From contig JBCBSM010000001.1 of NCBI GenBank assembly GCA_039819165.1, positions 310,001 through 374,000 of the forward strand: DNA of 64,000 bases. The letters are read 5' to 3'. Each line of letters starts with the position of its first letter. Position 1 is the first letter of the stretch. The notes below the pieces were generated by a model. The model saw only the letters and a program-made list of their open reading frames with translations. It made no database searches and was not told the DNA's origin. This DNA comes from Planctomycetota bacterium (GTDB lineage Bacteria > Planctomycetota > Phycisphaerae > Phycisphaerales > UBA1924). Shown one piece after another: positions 1 through 7,777 of the stretch. The position numbers and the translations under genes were made by a program.

Positions 1-2
1 AT

Positions 3-476
3 TCCCGGCGCGGCGGCTACGTGGTCGTGGGCGGCGTATCGCAGTTCCTAACGTCCTCGCTGCAGTCGGCTTTCGTCGAGCCCAATCTCCGCGTCGTCGG
101 CTTCGCCGAACCCACCGACATCCGCACGGTGCAGGTCGACGTCGGCCGCGATTCGCCGCTCGCGCTCAACGGCCGGGTCTTCCAGGAGGTCTCGGGTGAT
201 GCCGCCCCGGTGCTGGTCGACGACCGGGGCCAGGTCTATCCGCCCGTGGGCTATACCTGCCAGGAGGACCAGTACACCTACATCGGCTTCACGCCAGGCC
301 AGCCGATCGCCCGGCTAGGGGCGCTGCCCTTCAACGTGAGCACGAGCAAGGCGACGCAGGACGTCCGCCTGGTCTATCGCGTGAGCACCCGGGTCAACGT
401 GGTGGCGATGGTGGCGGGCGATAAGCTCGTGGCCACCTGGGAGCCGGGCATCGAGATCACCAGCCGGCGGCGCTAG
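3..476 (+). CDS. Hypothetical protein, C-terminal part only
   Basis: This frame is open from the window edge to a TAG at 474-476, so only about 157 C-terminal residues are seen and the start lies upstream. GTG codons near base 21 are internal to the frame and I do not take them as starts. The visible part is rich in Val, Thr and Arg, contains a single Cys, and alternates polar and hydrophobic residues as a beta-rich domain would. There is no transmembrane segment and no motif I recognise. A hairpin at 494-527 follows the stop, before the convergent rplI gene. The product is unknown; only its existence as a coding region is reasonably supported. Confidence 0.6.
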   Translation, partial: SRRGGYVVVGGVSQFLTSSLQSAFVEPNLRVVGFAEPTDIRTVQVDVGRDSPLALNGRVFQEVSGDAAPVLVDDRGQVYPPVGYTCQEDQYTYIGFTPGQPIARLGALPFNVSTSKATQDVRLVYRVSTRVNVVAMVAGDKLVATWEPGIEITSRRR

Positions 477-493
477 GCGACGACCAACGAAAC

Positions 494-527
494 GCGTGTC
501 CACCGGCTGTCTTGCTGGTGGACACGC
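494..527. terminator. Perfect hairpin between convergent genes
   Basis: An 11-bp inverted repeat (GCGTGTCCACC and GGTGGACACGC) closes a loop of about 12 bases, 18 bases after one stop and 46 bases before the rplI stop on the other strand. It has no clear U-tract. The position suggests a bidirectional transcription end. Confidence 0.5.
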
Positions 528-573
528 ATCCTTGAGTCAACGGTCGTCTGAATGGGCTGGGCGTTCGCTGGCC

Positions 574-1173
574 TTACTTGGCCGCGGGCGTAGGCGTTTC
601 GCCCGCCGCCTGCCCTTCGGCAGCCGCGGCGGGCGGCTCGGGCTTGGCTTCGGTCTTCTCGATGAGGTTGCCCTCGTTGTCGAACTCCATCTCCTCGCGC
701 TCGTCGTCGTCGATGGTGCGATCGGGCTCGACGAACACGCGGATATGGCTCTCCAGGTCGCTGGCGAACTTGAGCAGCACGTCGTAGTTGTCGATCCGCT
801 TCATCGCGAAGGGCAGCCGCACCTCGCGGGGCTTCACGTCGAACCCGAGGGTCTGGAGGGCGCTGGCGATGTCCTGCTGCGTGACCGCGCCATAGAGCAC
901 GCCCTGGTCGTTGCAGGCGCGGACCATCGTGATCTCCTGGCCGTCCAGCTTGCCGGCCATCTCCTCACGCTGCGATCGGAGCTGGGCGACCTCCTTCTCG
1001 GCCACCTTCCGCTTCTCGGCCAGGTCGGCGATGAGCTTCTCGTCCGGCTCGGTGGCCAGCCCGCGGGGCAGCAGGAAGTTGCGGGCGTAGCCCGCCCGCA
1101 CCTTGACCACGTCCCCGACGATGCCGAGGTTGTCGACGTTCTCGACCAGCAGCAGATTGAGATCGCGTGCCAT
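574..1173 (-). CDS. rplI: 50S ribosomal protein L9
   Basis: This encodes large-subunit ribosomal protein L9, 199 residues. The N-terminus MARDLNLLLVENVDNLG, followed by a Gly-Asp-Val-Val-x-Val-x-x-Gly-Tyr-Ala-Arg-Asn-x-Leu-Leu-Pro stretch, is the L9 N-domain signature. A long charged helix comes next and then the C-domain. The start at 1173 is supported by AGGAAGGA just upstream; the frame is open further upstream, but that extension looks non-coding. The protein is about 50 residues longer than usual L9 because of an acidic, Pro/Ala/Glu-rich tail that is probably disordered. In many bacteria rplI closes an rpsF-ssb-rpsR-rplI operon; here it is separated from ssb by an opposite-strand gene and rpsR is absent. 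Confidence 0.95.
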   Translation of the reverse strand: MARDLNLLLVENVDNLGIVGDVVKVRAGYARNFLLPRGLATEPDEKLIADLAEKRKVAEKEVAQLRSQREEMAGKLDGQEITMVRACNDQGVLYGAVTQQDIASALQTLGFDVKPREVRLPFAMKRIDNYDVLLKFASDLESHIRVFVEPDRTIDDDEREEMEFDNEGNLIEKTEAKPEPPAAAAEGQAAGETPTPAAK

Positions 1174-1199
1174 GTCGCTGTCCTTCCTGGCCCTACTTC

Positions 1200-1256
1200 G
1201 GGGCCAACTGGCCCCTGGCGAGGAGCCGAAGTTGAGGAGCCCCGGACAAGACCGGG
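1200..1256 (-). promoter_or_regulatory. Two hairpins in the rplI leader
   Basis: Two short perfect hairpins lie 27 to 83 bases upstream of the rplI start: a 6-bp GGGGCC/GGCCCC stem with a 4-base loop at 1200-1215, and a 5-bp CCCGG/CCGGG stem with a 6-base loop at 1241-1256. They could form a leader structure. In GC-rich DNA such stems also arise by chance, so the role is a guess. Confidence 0.3.
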
Positions 1257-1334
1257 ACCCCAGCGTCTGGGTTCGGATGTGAGCCGGAAGGATAGGCGGC
1301 AGATGGCCACTAGATCCAGGGGTGCCATGGCGGC

Positions 1335-1349
1335 CGATGTCTGACATCG
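1335..1349. promoter_or_regulatory. 15-bp palindrome in a divergent intergenic region
   Basis: CGATGTC-T-GACATCG is a perfect 7-1-7 inverted repeat between rplI (minus) and the lipoprotein gene (plus). The DNA on the lipoprotein side of it (about 1350-1440) is AT-richer than its surroundings, as a promoter would be. The spacing suits a dimeric regulator, but none is encoded nearby. Confidence 0.35.
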
Positions 1350-1461
1350 CATGAAGTAACAACGAGAGTTTCCAGTATCGCACTGTCAGCGACAATCGCT
1401 ACCGTCGACTCATGTTAGACTGGAGCTAGATTAGGTCGGTCCTTGTGGGAGGTAGGCGGGT

Positions 1462-2550
1462 ATGTCGCGGAGGTCTTCATCAAGTGTTGCGTGCGGGTGG
1501 GTCGCCCTGCTGGCGATTGGGGTCGTGGTGTCCGGTTGTGGTCCGGCACGCAGATCGCTCGGGTTCATCCCCGTAATGGGGGCCTTTGGTCCGGCGGCCA
1601 TCGGCAAGCAGGGTGAGCCTCTCGATCCGGATCTGTTCATCGTTTTGGACTCGGGCGGCACTGGCAACGAACAAGGCGGTTCCGAAGAGCAGCAACCGGG
1701 TGCCGACGAGCCGCAAACCGACGCCGGCGGAACGCAAGAGCCCGCCGACCGGCGGCAAGACGGGGCGGACGACCGAAGAGGCCAGCGGAGCCCGCTGGTT
1801 CGCATCGGCTACCGGGAGGCCGGCGTTCGCGGTGCGCTGACGGAGGACTTCCTCAATGAACGCGACGAGGGTGGCGACTGGTCGAAGCGTGAAGTCTACA
1901 TGGTCATCGATGTATACAACCTGTTGCGGTATCCGAGCCTCGGCGTGCGGTCCGACGCACCACCCGATGACCAGACACGCGACTTCCGGAGGAAGCTCCG
2001 CAAGATTGCGGCCCTTCTCCTGACCGCCGCCGATTGGAACGGCGAAGTGTATTGGAGGCGGCTGGTTGCGTTCCTGGAGTTCTACCGTTCCTCGAACGAT
2101 GCTGCCGGCGCGCTCGTCGGCGCCGGCATCGGCACGTCGTTCGTGTCGCCGCCCCTCGGTGCCGCCATAGCCGGGTCGGGACTAGCGATCGACACGTTTG
2201 TGACTGGCGCCACCGATCAACTCGACGTTGACGAGTACGCCGCGCTCCGCCGGGCGTCGGCGGTGTACCGCCGCAAGCTTGCCGAGCAGATCGATCAGGA
2301 GATCGACAAGGCAGAACCCGGCGGCCTGGCCGTCCAATTGGTGCTCCGGCTCGCCAACGAGTACGCGTTCTCGTACTCCATCAAGGGCTCGATCGACGCC
2401 GTGACACAGGTGGGCGAGCAGCTGGAGAACGTGCTCGAAGGCGGAGAGTCGGCCTGGCAAAAGTACTTCGAGAGGCCTCCAACCGGCGAGGTCACGACGA
2501 CCGAAGACGACCCGACGACCGAAGACGACCAGACGGGGCCAGGCAACTGA
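1462..2550 (+). CDS. Predicted lipoprotein, function unknown
   Basis: A 362-residue protein with an N-terminal lipoprotein signal: a Ser/Arg-rich start, a hydrophobic core and a lipobox ending VVSGC at residue 26 or so. Residues about 60-110 are a low-complexity linker rich in Glu, Gln, Gly and Asp. The rest looks alpha-helical and charged, apart from a Gly/Ala-rich hydrophobic stretch near residues 215-245 that might insert into a membrane. The C-terminus carries a short TTEDDPTTEDDQ duplication. A GGGAGG ribosome-binding site precedes the ATG. It sits in the opposite direction between ssb and rplI, as if inserted into an ancestral ribosomal-protein operon. I do not recognise a family. Confidence 0.8.
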   Translation: MSRRSSSSVACGWVALLAIGVVVSGCGPARRSLGFIPVMGAFGPAAIGKQGEPLDPDLFIVLDSGGTGNEQGGSEEQQPGADEPQTDAGGTQEPADRRQDGADDRRGQRSPLVRIGYREAGVRGALTEDFLNERDEGGDWSKREVYMVIDVYNLLRYPSLGVRSDAPPDDQTRDFRRKLRKIAALLLTAADWNGEVYWRRLVAFLEFYRSSNDAAGALVGAGIGTSFVSPPLGAAIAGSGLAIDTFVTGATDQLDVDEYAALRRASAVYRRKLAEQIDQEIDKAEPGGLAVQLVLRLANEYAFSYSIKGSIDAVTQVGEQLENVLEGGESAWQKYFERPPTGEVTTTEDDPTTEDDQTGPGN

Positions 2551-2577
2551 CAACACGATCGCGGGCGTTTGTGGTCT

Positions 2578-3024
2578 CTAGAACGGAATGTCGTCGTCGG
2601 GCGGCACGGGCTGGGCGTCGTAGTTGCCCTGCTGGCCGCCGCCACTCGAGGCGCTCGAGTAGTCACCCCCGCCTCCACCGCCCCCGCCCTCGCGGCTGTC
2701 GACGAACTGGAAGTTCTCGATCACGACCTTCAGCTTGCTGCGGTTGTTGCCCTGCTGGTCCTGCCACTGGTCGAGCTTGAGGCGGCCCTCGACGAACACC
2801 GGCCGGCCCTTCTTGAGGTACTGGGCCATCACCTCGGCGCTGCGGCCCCAGGCCTCGCAGTCCACGAAGGTCGTCTCCTCGCGGTTCTCGCCCGACTGGG
2901 TGCGGTAGCGGCGGTTGACCGCAAGCCCGATGTTGGCGACCGCGGTGTTCTGCGGCGTGTGCCGGACTTCGGGGTCCCGCGTCAGGTTGCCCATGAGGAA
3001 GACTCGGTTGAAGCTGCCGGCCAT
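2578..3024 (-). CDS. ssb: Single-stranded DNA-binding protein
   Basis: This encodes SSB, 148 residues, which coats single-stranded DNA in replication, recombination and repair. The OB-fold runs from about residue 3 to 107: it opens with NRVFLMGNLTRDPEVR and includes TFVDCEAWGR and the KKGRPVFVEGRL strand. A Gly-rich linker follows, and the C-terminus PPDDDIPF is the acidic tip that recruits partner proteins. The start at 3024 is chosen because GGAGG lies 6 bases upstream; an in-frame upstream codon (3036) would place that ribosome-binding site inside the gene. It faces the lipoprotein gene convergently with a 27-base gap. Confidence 0.95.
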   Translation of the reverse strand: MAGSFNRVFLMGNLTRDPEVRHTPQNTAVANIGLAVNRRYRTQSGENREETTFVDCEAWGRSAEVMAQYLKKGRPVFVEGRLKLDQWQDQQGNNRSKLKVVIENFQFVDSREGGGGGGGGDYSSASSGGGQQGNYDAQPVPPDDDIPF

Positions 3025-3124
3025 GAGAGCCTCCAATATCCCCGTGCGTCCGGGGCGTGCGTGGCGTGTTCCGCGGGCAGGCTAGGGCGCGGGATGTTCT
3101 AGGGCCCGCCTCGTACCCTTGCCC

Positions 3125-3442
3125 ATGGCCCTCGATTGGCGGGTGCAGCTGCTCTGCGTCCTGGGCACGTGCGTGCTGGCGGTCCTGGTGGGCGCCCTTC
3201 TGGACAATCTGCTGGGCGGCGGATCGCGTTTCACGCTGCTTGTGGGGTTCTGCGGCGCGACCGCGGTCGCCGCGGGCTTCGTCTTCGGCCAGGACGCACC
3301 GCTACCGCCGCCGGGCGCGTGTTCCGGCTGCGGCTACCCCACGGAGGGGCTGCTCCGCGGGGTGTGCCCCGAGTGCGGCGGCGCGGTGGCGCCCCCGGAG
3401 GACGCACGCCGCTGGACGACGAGACCCAAGACTCGGCTTTAG
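3125..3442 (+). CDS. Small membrane protein with a C-terminal zinc ribbon
   Basis: A 105-residue protein with two predicted membrane helices (about residues 8-26 and 36-52), then a Pro-rich linker and a CSGCGYPTEGL...CPECGG zinc ribbon with two CxxC pairs. Similar C-x-x-C-G-Y/F zinc ribbons are common in planctomycete membrane proteins of unknown role. The ATG at 3125 is preferred over the TTG two codons earlier. The gene lies opposite to and between ssb and rpsF, and its stop overlaps the rpsF stop by four bases on the other strand. Confidence 0.7.
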   Translation: MALDWRVQLLCVLGTCVLAVLVGALLDNLLGGGSRFTLLVGFCGATAVAAGFVFGQDAPLPPPGACSGCGYPTEGLLRGVCPECGGAVAPPEDARRWTTRPKTRL

Positions 3443-3999
3443 GCCTGGGCGGGCTCGGCCGGGGTCTGGGTCTCGGCGGCAGCGCTTCCTTCGCTCTTGG
3501 CCTCGCCCTTGGCCTCGCCGCCCTCGGTCGCGTCGGCGGGCTTCTCGGCGGGCTTCTCGGCGGGCTTGTCCTCGACGGGTCGGCCGAGGCGGACCGAGGT
3601 GTCCTGGGCCTTTTCTTCCTCGCCGGCCTTCTCGGCGCGGAGCTTGGCCTCGCTCAGCAGCGCATCGCGGCCGTCCTTGGACTGGATCTCCTCGGCCGTC
3701 AGATGGTCGGCGCGGGTGAACATCACGCGCATGATGGTCTCGGAGAGCTGGCACTCGCGGTCGAGCTGGGCGATGTTCTGCGCCGGCGCCTCGAAGTAGG
3801 CCAGGATGTACAGGCCGCGCTTCTGCTTGTCGATCTCGTAGGCGAGCCGCCGCTCGTCCCACTTGGCCATCGAGATGAGCGTGGCGCCGGCGCGGGCCAG
3901 CAGGTCATCGATGTGCGAGACGACGCCGCCGAGGTCGGCCGCGGTCGCCTGGCCGACGAGGAACATGGCCTCGTACGTGTTGGTGCGCTCTGGGGGCAT
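3439..3999 (-). CDS. rpsF: 30S ribosomal protein S6
   Basis: Small-subunit protein S6, 186 residues. The first 105 or so residues form the family domain (TNTYEAMFLVGQ near the start, AYEIDKQKRGLYILAYFEA in the middle). The remaining 80 residues are a Lys/Glu/Ala/Pro-rich tail with a repeated KPAEKPAE element, an unusually long extension. The start codon overlaps the stop of pth (TAATG), which suggests translational coupling. It belongs to the minus-strand run glmU-prs-ctc-pth-rpsF. Confidence 0.94.
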   Translation of the reverse strand: MPPERTNTYEAMFLVGQATAADLGGVVSHIDDLLARAGATLISMAKWDERRLAYEIDKQKRGLYILAYFEAPAQNIAQLDRECQLSETIMRVMFTRADHLTAEEIQSKDGRDALLSEAKLRAEKAGEEEKAQDTSVRLGRPVEDKPAEKPAEKPADATEGGEAKGEAKSEGSAAAETQTPAEPAQA

Positions 4000-4784
4000 T
4001 AGCTGTCCTTCGCCGGGTGTTCCGGCTGTGGGTGACCGGCGAGTGCACGCGAACCCGGCTGGGTGCCGCCGTCGCCATGGGATTGATCACCGGGGCCGGC
4101 CGCCCCGCTCGCCGAGCGAGGGGTCGGATCCTCCGGACTGGATTCGTGGTTCTTGGGATCTCTATTCGCGTGGCGATTCGCGTCGCCCGCGGCCTTCCTG
4201 GGCTGCTTGGGTTCGGGTGGTGCGTTGAAGGCGTTCATGGCGGCGTCGATGCCCTCGGCCGCCCAGCGTTCGGCGGCGTCGGCGGCCTTCTCGATGCCCG
4301 GGCGAATGGCCTCGAGTTGCTCGACCGTGAATCGGCCCAGCACGTAGCCGACCTGGCTGGAGCCGGCGGGCTTGTTGTCCACGCCCACGCGGAGGCGGGC
4401 GTAGTGGGGGCCGCCGACGGCCCGCTCGACGTCGGCCAAGCCGTTGTGGCCGCCGCCGCCGCCCCTAGCCCGCAGCCGGATCGCGCCCAGGGGTAGCGCG
4501 ATGTCGTCCACAACGATGAGCAGGTCGTCGGCCGGCTGGAGCTTGAAGAACCGAACGGCCTCGCCCACGGTCAGGCCCGAGCGATTCATGAAGGTCGTCG
4601 GCTTGGCGAGCAGCACCTTCTCGCCGGCCATGCGGGCCTCGAGCACGGCGGCGTGGAACTTGCCCTGGGCGCGCTCGCCCGGCGCATGCCGCCTCGCGAG
4701 CTCGTCGAGCACCATGTATCCCGCGTTGTGGCGGGTGTTGTGGTAGTCGCTGCCCGGGTTGCCAAGACCGACGATGAGCTTCAT
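3999..4784 (-). CDS. pth: Peptidyl-tRNA hydrolase
   Basis: Pth cleaves the ester bond of peptidyl-tRNAs released from stalled ribosomes. The 261-residue product has the GLGNPG start, the catalytic His in TRHNAGY, KPTTFMNRSG, the Asp in VVDDIALP and the GGGGGHNGL loop. The domain ends near residue 190. About 70 further residues, rich in Pro, Ser, Gly, Asn and Asp, form a tail most Pth proteins lack. It lies 25 bases downstream of the L25 gene and overlaps rpsF by one base, so these genes are surely co-transcribed. Confidence 0.94.
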   Translation of the reverse strand: MKLIVGLGNPGSDYHNTRHNAGYMVLDELARRHAPGERAQGKFHAAVLEARMAGEKVLLAKPTTFMNRSGLTVGEAVRFFKLQPADDLLIVVDDIALPLGAIRLRARGGGGGHNGLADVERAVGGPHYARLRVGVDNKPAGSSQVGYVLGRFTVEQLEAIRPGIEKAADAAERWAAEGIDAAMNAFNAPPEPKQPRKAAGDANRHANRDPKNHESSPEDPTPRSASGAAGPGDQSHGDGGTQPGSRALAGHPQPEHPAKDS

Positions 4785-4809
4785 GGGTGGAGCGGGGCCC
4801 GCAGGGGGG

Positions 4810-5466
4810 CTATTCGTCGCCCTCCTCCTTCTTCTTCTCGGTGAGCACCTCGGGCTGGGTCGACGCCTCGACGGTCTCGCCCTCGGCGGAGCCCTCGTCC
4901 TCGGTCTCGGCCTTCACGGTGATGAGCGCGATCGTCGTCTCGGGCGGCGTCCGCAGCTTCATGGTCTCCTTGGGCAGCGTGACCTCGCCCGCGGTAAGGT
5001 GGTCGCCCACGTCCAGGTGCGAGACGTCGACCTCGATCACCTCGGGCAGGTTGGTCACCGCGCACTCGAGCTCGATGTCGTTGACCGGGTGCACCAGGAT
5101 CGCGCCGGCGGTCTTGAGGCCCTTGGCGTTGCCGACGAACTCCAGCGGCACAGTCACGTCGACCCGCTCGGAGAGGTCCACGCGGCGGAAGTCGGCGTGC
5201 ACGACCTCCGTGCCCAGGTAGTCGAACTGGAGGTCCTGCAGCAGGATGAGCCCGCCCTCGGCACCCTCCACGGCGATGCTGAACACGCGCTCGCCCTTGT
5301 CGAAGTGCAGCCGGGCCTCGTGGGCGTCCAGCTCGATGGCGACGGGCTCCTCGCCGTGGCCGTAGACGATCGCGGGCAGCCCGCCGCGCTGGCGGACCCG
5401 CTGGGCGTACCGGCTGCCGACGCGGTCGCGCTTCTTGGCGGTTAGGGTGGGGGCGTCTTCGTGCAT
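4810..5466 (-). CDS. rplY: 50S ribosomal protein L25 / general stress protein Ctc
   Basis: A 5S-rRNA-binding L25 protein of the long TL5/Ctc type, 218 residues. The N-terminal part has GSRYAQRVRQRGGLPAIVYG, typical of the L25 domain. The C-terminal beta domain spans about residues 95-180 (HADFRRVDLSERVDVTVPLE). The last 30 residues are acidic and Lys-rich. The start at 5466 has GAGGAG upstream; longer in-frame extensions overlap prs and are rejected. The prs-ctc-pth order is widely conserved. Confidence 0.93.
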   Translation of the reverse strand: MHEDAPTLTAKKRDRVGSRYAQRVRQRGGLPAIVYGHGEEPVAIELDAHEARLHFDKGERVFSIAVEGAEGGLILLQDLQFDYLGTEVVHADFRRVDLSERVDVTVPLEFVGNAKGLKTAGAILVHPVNDIELECAVTNLPEVIEVDVSHLDVGDHLTAGEVTLPKETMKLRTPPETTIALITVKAETEDEGSAEGETVEASTQPEVLTEKKKEEGDE

Positions 5467-5501
5467 CGCGGGACTCCTCGTCCGGGGCGCAGCCCGGGGT
5501 G

Positions 5502-6482
5502 TTACCTCTTGGCGCCGGCCGCGTCGCGCAGCAGGGCGCTGACGGACTGGTCGTGGTGGATGTTGTGGATCGCGTCGCCCAGCAGCGGGCCGAGGTTCAG
5601 CTCGACCAGGCGATCGCCCAGCCGCAGGGCTTCGGGCGTTAGCGGGATGGTGTTGGTCACGATGACCTTGGAGATCGGCGACTCCATGAGCCGCCCGATC
5701 GCGGGGCCGACCAGGATCGGGTGCGTGGCGGCGACCAGCACATCGGTGGCGCCCTGCTCCTTCACGAAGCGGGCGGCCTCGCACACCGTGCCGGCGGTCG
5801 AGATCATGTCATCGAACATCAGCACGTTCTTGCCGTCGACCGAGCCGATGAGCGTGTCGGTCACGACCTCGCTGCCGCCCAGGCGCCGCTTGTTGATGAT
5901 CGCAAGATCGGCGTTGAGCAGATTCTGGAGCGCCTCGGCCACCTTGACGTTGCCGACGTCTGGGCTCACCAGGCACAGGTCGCCCAGCTGGTCGCGATGG
6001 TCGCGGAAGTAGTCCAGGAAGACCGGCGTGGCCGACAGGTGGTCCATCGGCAGGTCGAAGAAGCCCTGGATCTGCGCGGCGTGCAGGTCGACGGCCAGCA
6101 CGCGGTCCGCGCCCGCGGCGTCGATCAGGTTGGCCACCAGCTTGGCGGTGATGGGCACGCGACCCTCGTCCTTGCGGTCCTGGCGGCCGTAGCCGTAATA
6201 AGGAATCACGAGCGTGATCCGCTTGGCCGACGCGCGGCGGAGGCAGTCGATGAAGATGAACAGCTCCATCATGTTGTCGTTGACCGGCTGCCCGGTCGAC
6301 AGGATCACGAAGCAGTCGCGGCCGCGGACGTCCTCGTCGAGCTTTACGAACAGCTCACCGTCTGGGAAGATGCTCGTGCGGGCCTCGCCCAGCGGCAGAT
6401 CAAGGTGGGCGCACACGTGCTCGGCCAGCGCGATGCTGTTGCGGCCCGCGAAGATCTTCATCGAGTCGGCGTCGCCCTTCAT
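5502..6482 (-). CDS. prs: Ribose-phosphate pyrophosphokinase (PRPP synthase)
   Basis: Makes PRPP from ribose 5-phosphate and ATP for nucleotide, His and Trp synthesis. The 326-residue product shows TSIFPDGELFVKL, the VIPYYGYGRQDRK flexible-loop region, the DLHAAQIQGFF metal and ATP site and the PRPP loop FDDMISTAGT. The ATG at 6482 overlaps the stop of the glmU-like gene (ATGA), which supports this start; a second Met seven codons later would give the more usual N-terminus MKIFAGRNS. Coupling of prs to the nucleotide-sugar enzyme upstream is common in bacteria. Confidence 0.95.
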   Translation of the reverse strand: MKGDADSMKIFAGRNSIALAEHVCAHLDLPLGEARTSIFPDGELFVKLDEDVRGRDCFVILSTGQPVNDNMMELFIFIDCLRRASAKRITLVIPYYGYGRQDRKDEGRVPITAKLVANLIDAAGADRVLAVDLHAAQIQGFFDLPMDHLSATPVFLDYFRDHRDQLGDLCLVSPDVGNVKVAEALQNLLNADLAIINKRRLGGSEVVTDTLIGSVDGKNVLMFDDMISTAGTVCEAARFVKEQGATDVLVAATHPILVGPAIGRLMESPISKVIVTNTIPLTPEALRLGDRLVELNLGPLLGDAIHNIHHDQSVSALLRDAAGAKR

Positions 6483-7261
6483 GTCGGTGCTCCTTGGCGG
6501 GTGCGGGCGCGATAGATGCGATCCACCGCGGCGAGCTGCTCGGGCGTGTTGATGCTCAGCACGTCCTCGGGCGGCACGGCATCGACGACCTCGACCGCCA
6601 GGCCGTCCCCCTGCAGCAGCGCGGGCACGTCGGTCAGGTAGTACTCGCCGGTCTTTGGGTTCCGCTCGATGCGGCGGAGCGCGTCCAGCAACGCTCCCAG
6701 CTTGAAGCAGTAGTAGCTGGGGTTGATCTCCCGGATGTCCAGCTCGTCGGCGGTTGCGTTCTTCTGCTCGACGATCCGCTCGAAGCGGCCGCTCGGGCCC
6801 CGGACGATCCGGCCGTAGCCGTCGGGGTCATCGACCGTGGAGGTTGCCAGCGTGGCGGCCGCGGCGTGCTCGCGATGGGTCGCCAGCAGCGTGCGGAGCG
6901 TCTGGTCGCGGATGAGCGGCCCGTCGCCGCACAGCACCAGCACGTCCCGGTCGTGGTCGATGCCGGCCAGCTCCGCTTCGGCCGCCAGCACCGCGTGTCC
7001 CGTGCCCAGCTGCTCGGCCTGGAGCGCGAAGTGGGCGGGCGGATCCAGGCCCTCGAGCGCCGACTCGACGTGCTCTCGACCATGGCCCACGACGGCGATG
7101 ACTGGCTCGCAACCGACGGCGACGCACGCCTCGGCAACGATGCGGACCATCGGCTGGTCGCCCACGGGGTGGACCACCTTGGGCAGGTCGGAGTTCATCC
7201 GCGTGCCCTTGCCGGCGGCGAGGATGATGGCGCAGGGCCGTGAGTCAGCCGACGCTGGCAT
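6479..7261 (-). CDS. GlmU-like nucleotidyltransferase, uridylyltransferase domain only
   Basis: A 260-residue sugar-1-phosphate nucleotidyltransferase resembling the N-terminal half of GlmU. It has the LAAGKGTRMNSDLPK signature, AEQLGTGHAV, LCGDGPLI, GYGRIVR and the EINPSYYCF loop. The left-handed beta-helix acetyltransferase domain of full GlmU is missing, so if it makes UDP-GlcNAc the acetylation of GlcN-1-P must be done by another protein. It heads the minus-strand housekeeping run, 51 bases after a tRNA-Gln on the same strand, with which it could be co-transcribed. Confidence 0.85.
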   Translation of the reverse strand: MPASADSRPCAIILAAGKGTRMNSDLPKVVHPVGDQPMVRIVAEACVAVGCEPVIAVVGHGREHVESALEGLDPPAHFALQAEQLGTGHAVLAAEAELAGIDHDRDVLVLCGDGPLIRDQTLRTLLATHREHAAAATLATSTVDDPDGYGRIVRGPSGRFERIVEQKNATADELDIREINPSYYCFKLGALLDALRRIERNPKTGEYYLTDVPALLQGDGLAVEVVDAVPPEDVLSINTPEQLAAVDRIYRARTRQGAPT

Positions 7262-7312
7262 GCCGCCTCCGGGGTGCTCGGAGCGGGTCCACCGTGCGAA
7301 CGAGGGGCGAAG

Positions 7313-7383
7313 CTACCCGACCAGGACTCGAACCTGGACTCTCAGTACCAAAAACTGATGTGCTGCCATTACACCATCGGGCA
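7313..7383 (-). tRNA. tRNA-Gln (anticodon UUG)
   Basis: A 71-base cloverleaf: acceptor TGCCCGA/TCGGGTA with discriminator G, T-arm CCAGG-TTCGAGT-CCTGG, and anticodon stem TCAGT/ACTGA around the loop TTTTGGT, giving UUG. A U1-A72 pair with G73 is typical of bacterial tRNA-Gln. CCA is not encoded. Confidence 0.95.
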
Positions 7384-7777
7384 GTGTGGCCGATCTGGCC
7401 GGTGCCGGATCTGGCCGGTGCTGGTGGTCGCCTCGTGTCGCCGGTGTGCTCCCGCTCAAATCCGCTCGTCCCCCGCCGGACCGTCCGGCGGATGCTCTGC
7501 GGTGGCACGGGGCAACGCATGGCGCACGCGGGCGATGGTGCCGCGTGGCGTTCGGAGCTGGATCCCCGGTCGGCGATGGCTCGCATCCCCGCCGGCAACC
7601 CCTGCCTGCGCCTCGGCTTCGGTGCAGAGTCCCCTGGACCCGCTCCCGGAGCGTCATCGCAGCCGGCTCCCGTCCTGCCGCTTGGACCAAATAGTAGACC
7701 GAGGCATGCGTCCAGGATCGCCGACGGCCGGCCGGTAGTTGCCCCGCCCCGGACCATCGAGCCGATACGCTCGGGCC
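7384..7777. other. Intergenic region, no gene seen
   Basis: About 390 bases between tRNA-Gln and the divergent exported-protein gene. A short direct repeat (GATCTGGCCGGTGC, twice) lies just after the tRNA. The small open frames here have no start signals or family features. It must hold the promoters of both transcription units, but I cannot place them. Confidence 0.5.
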
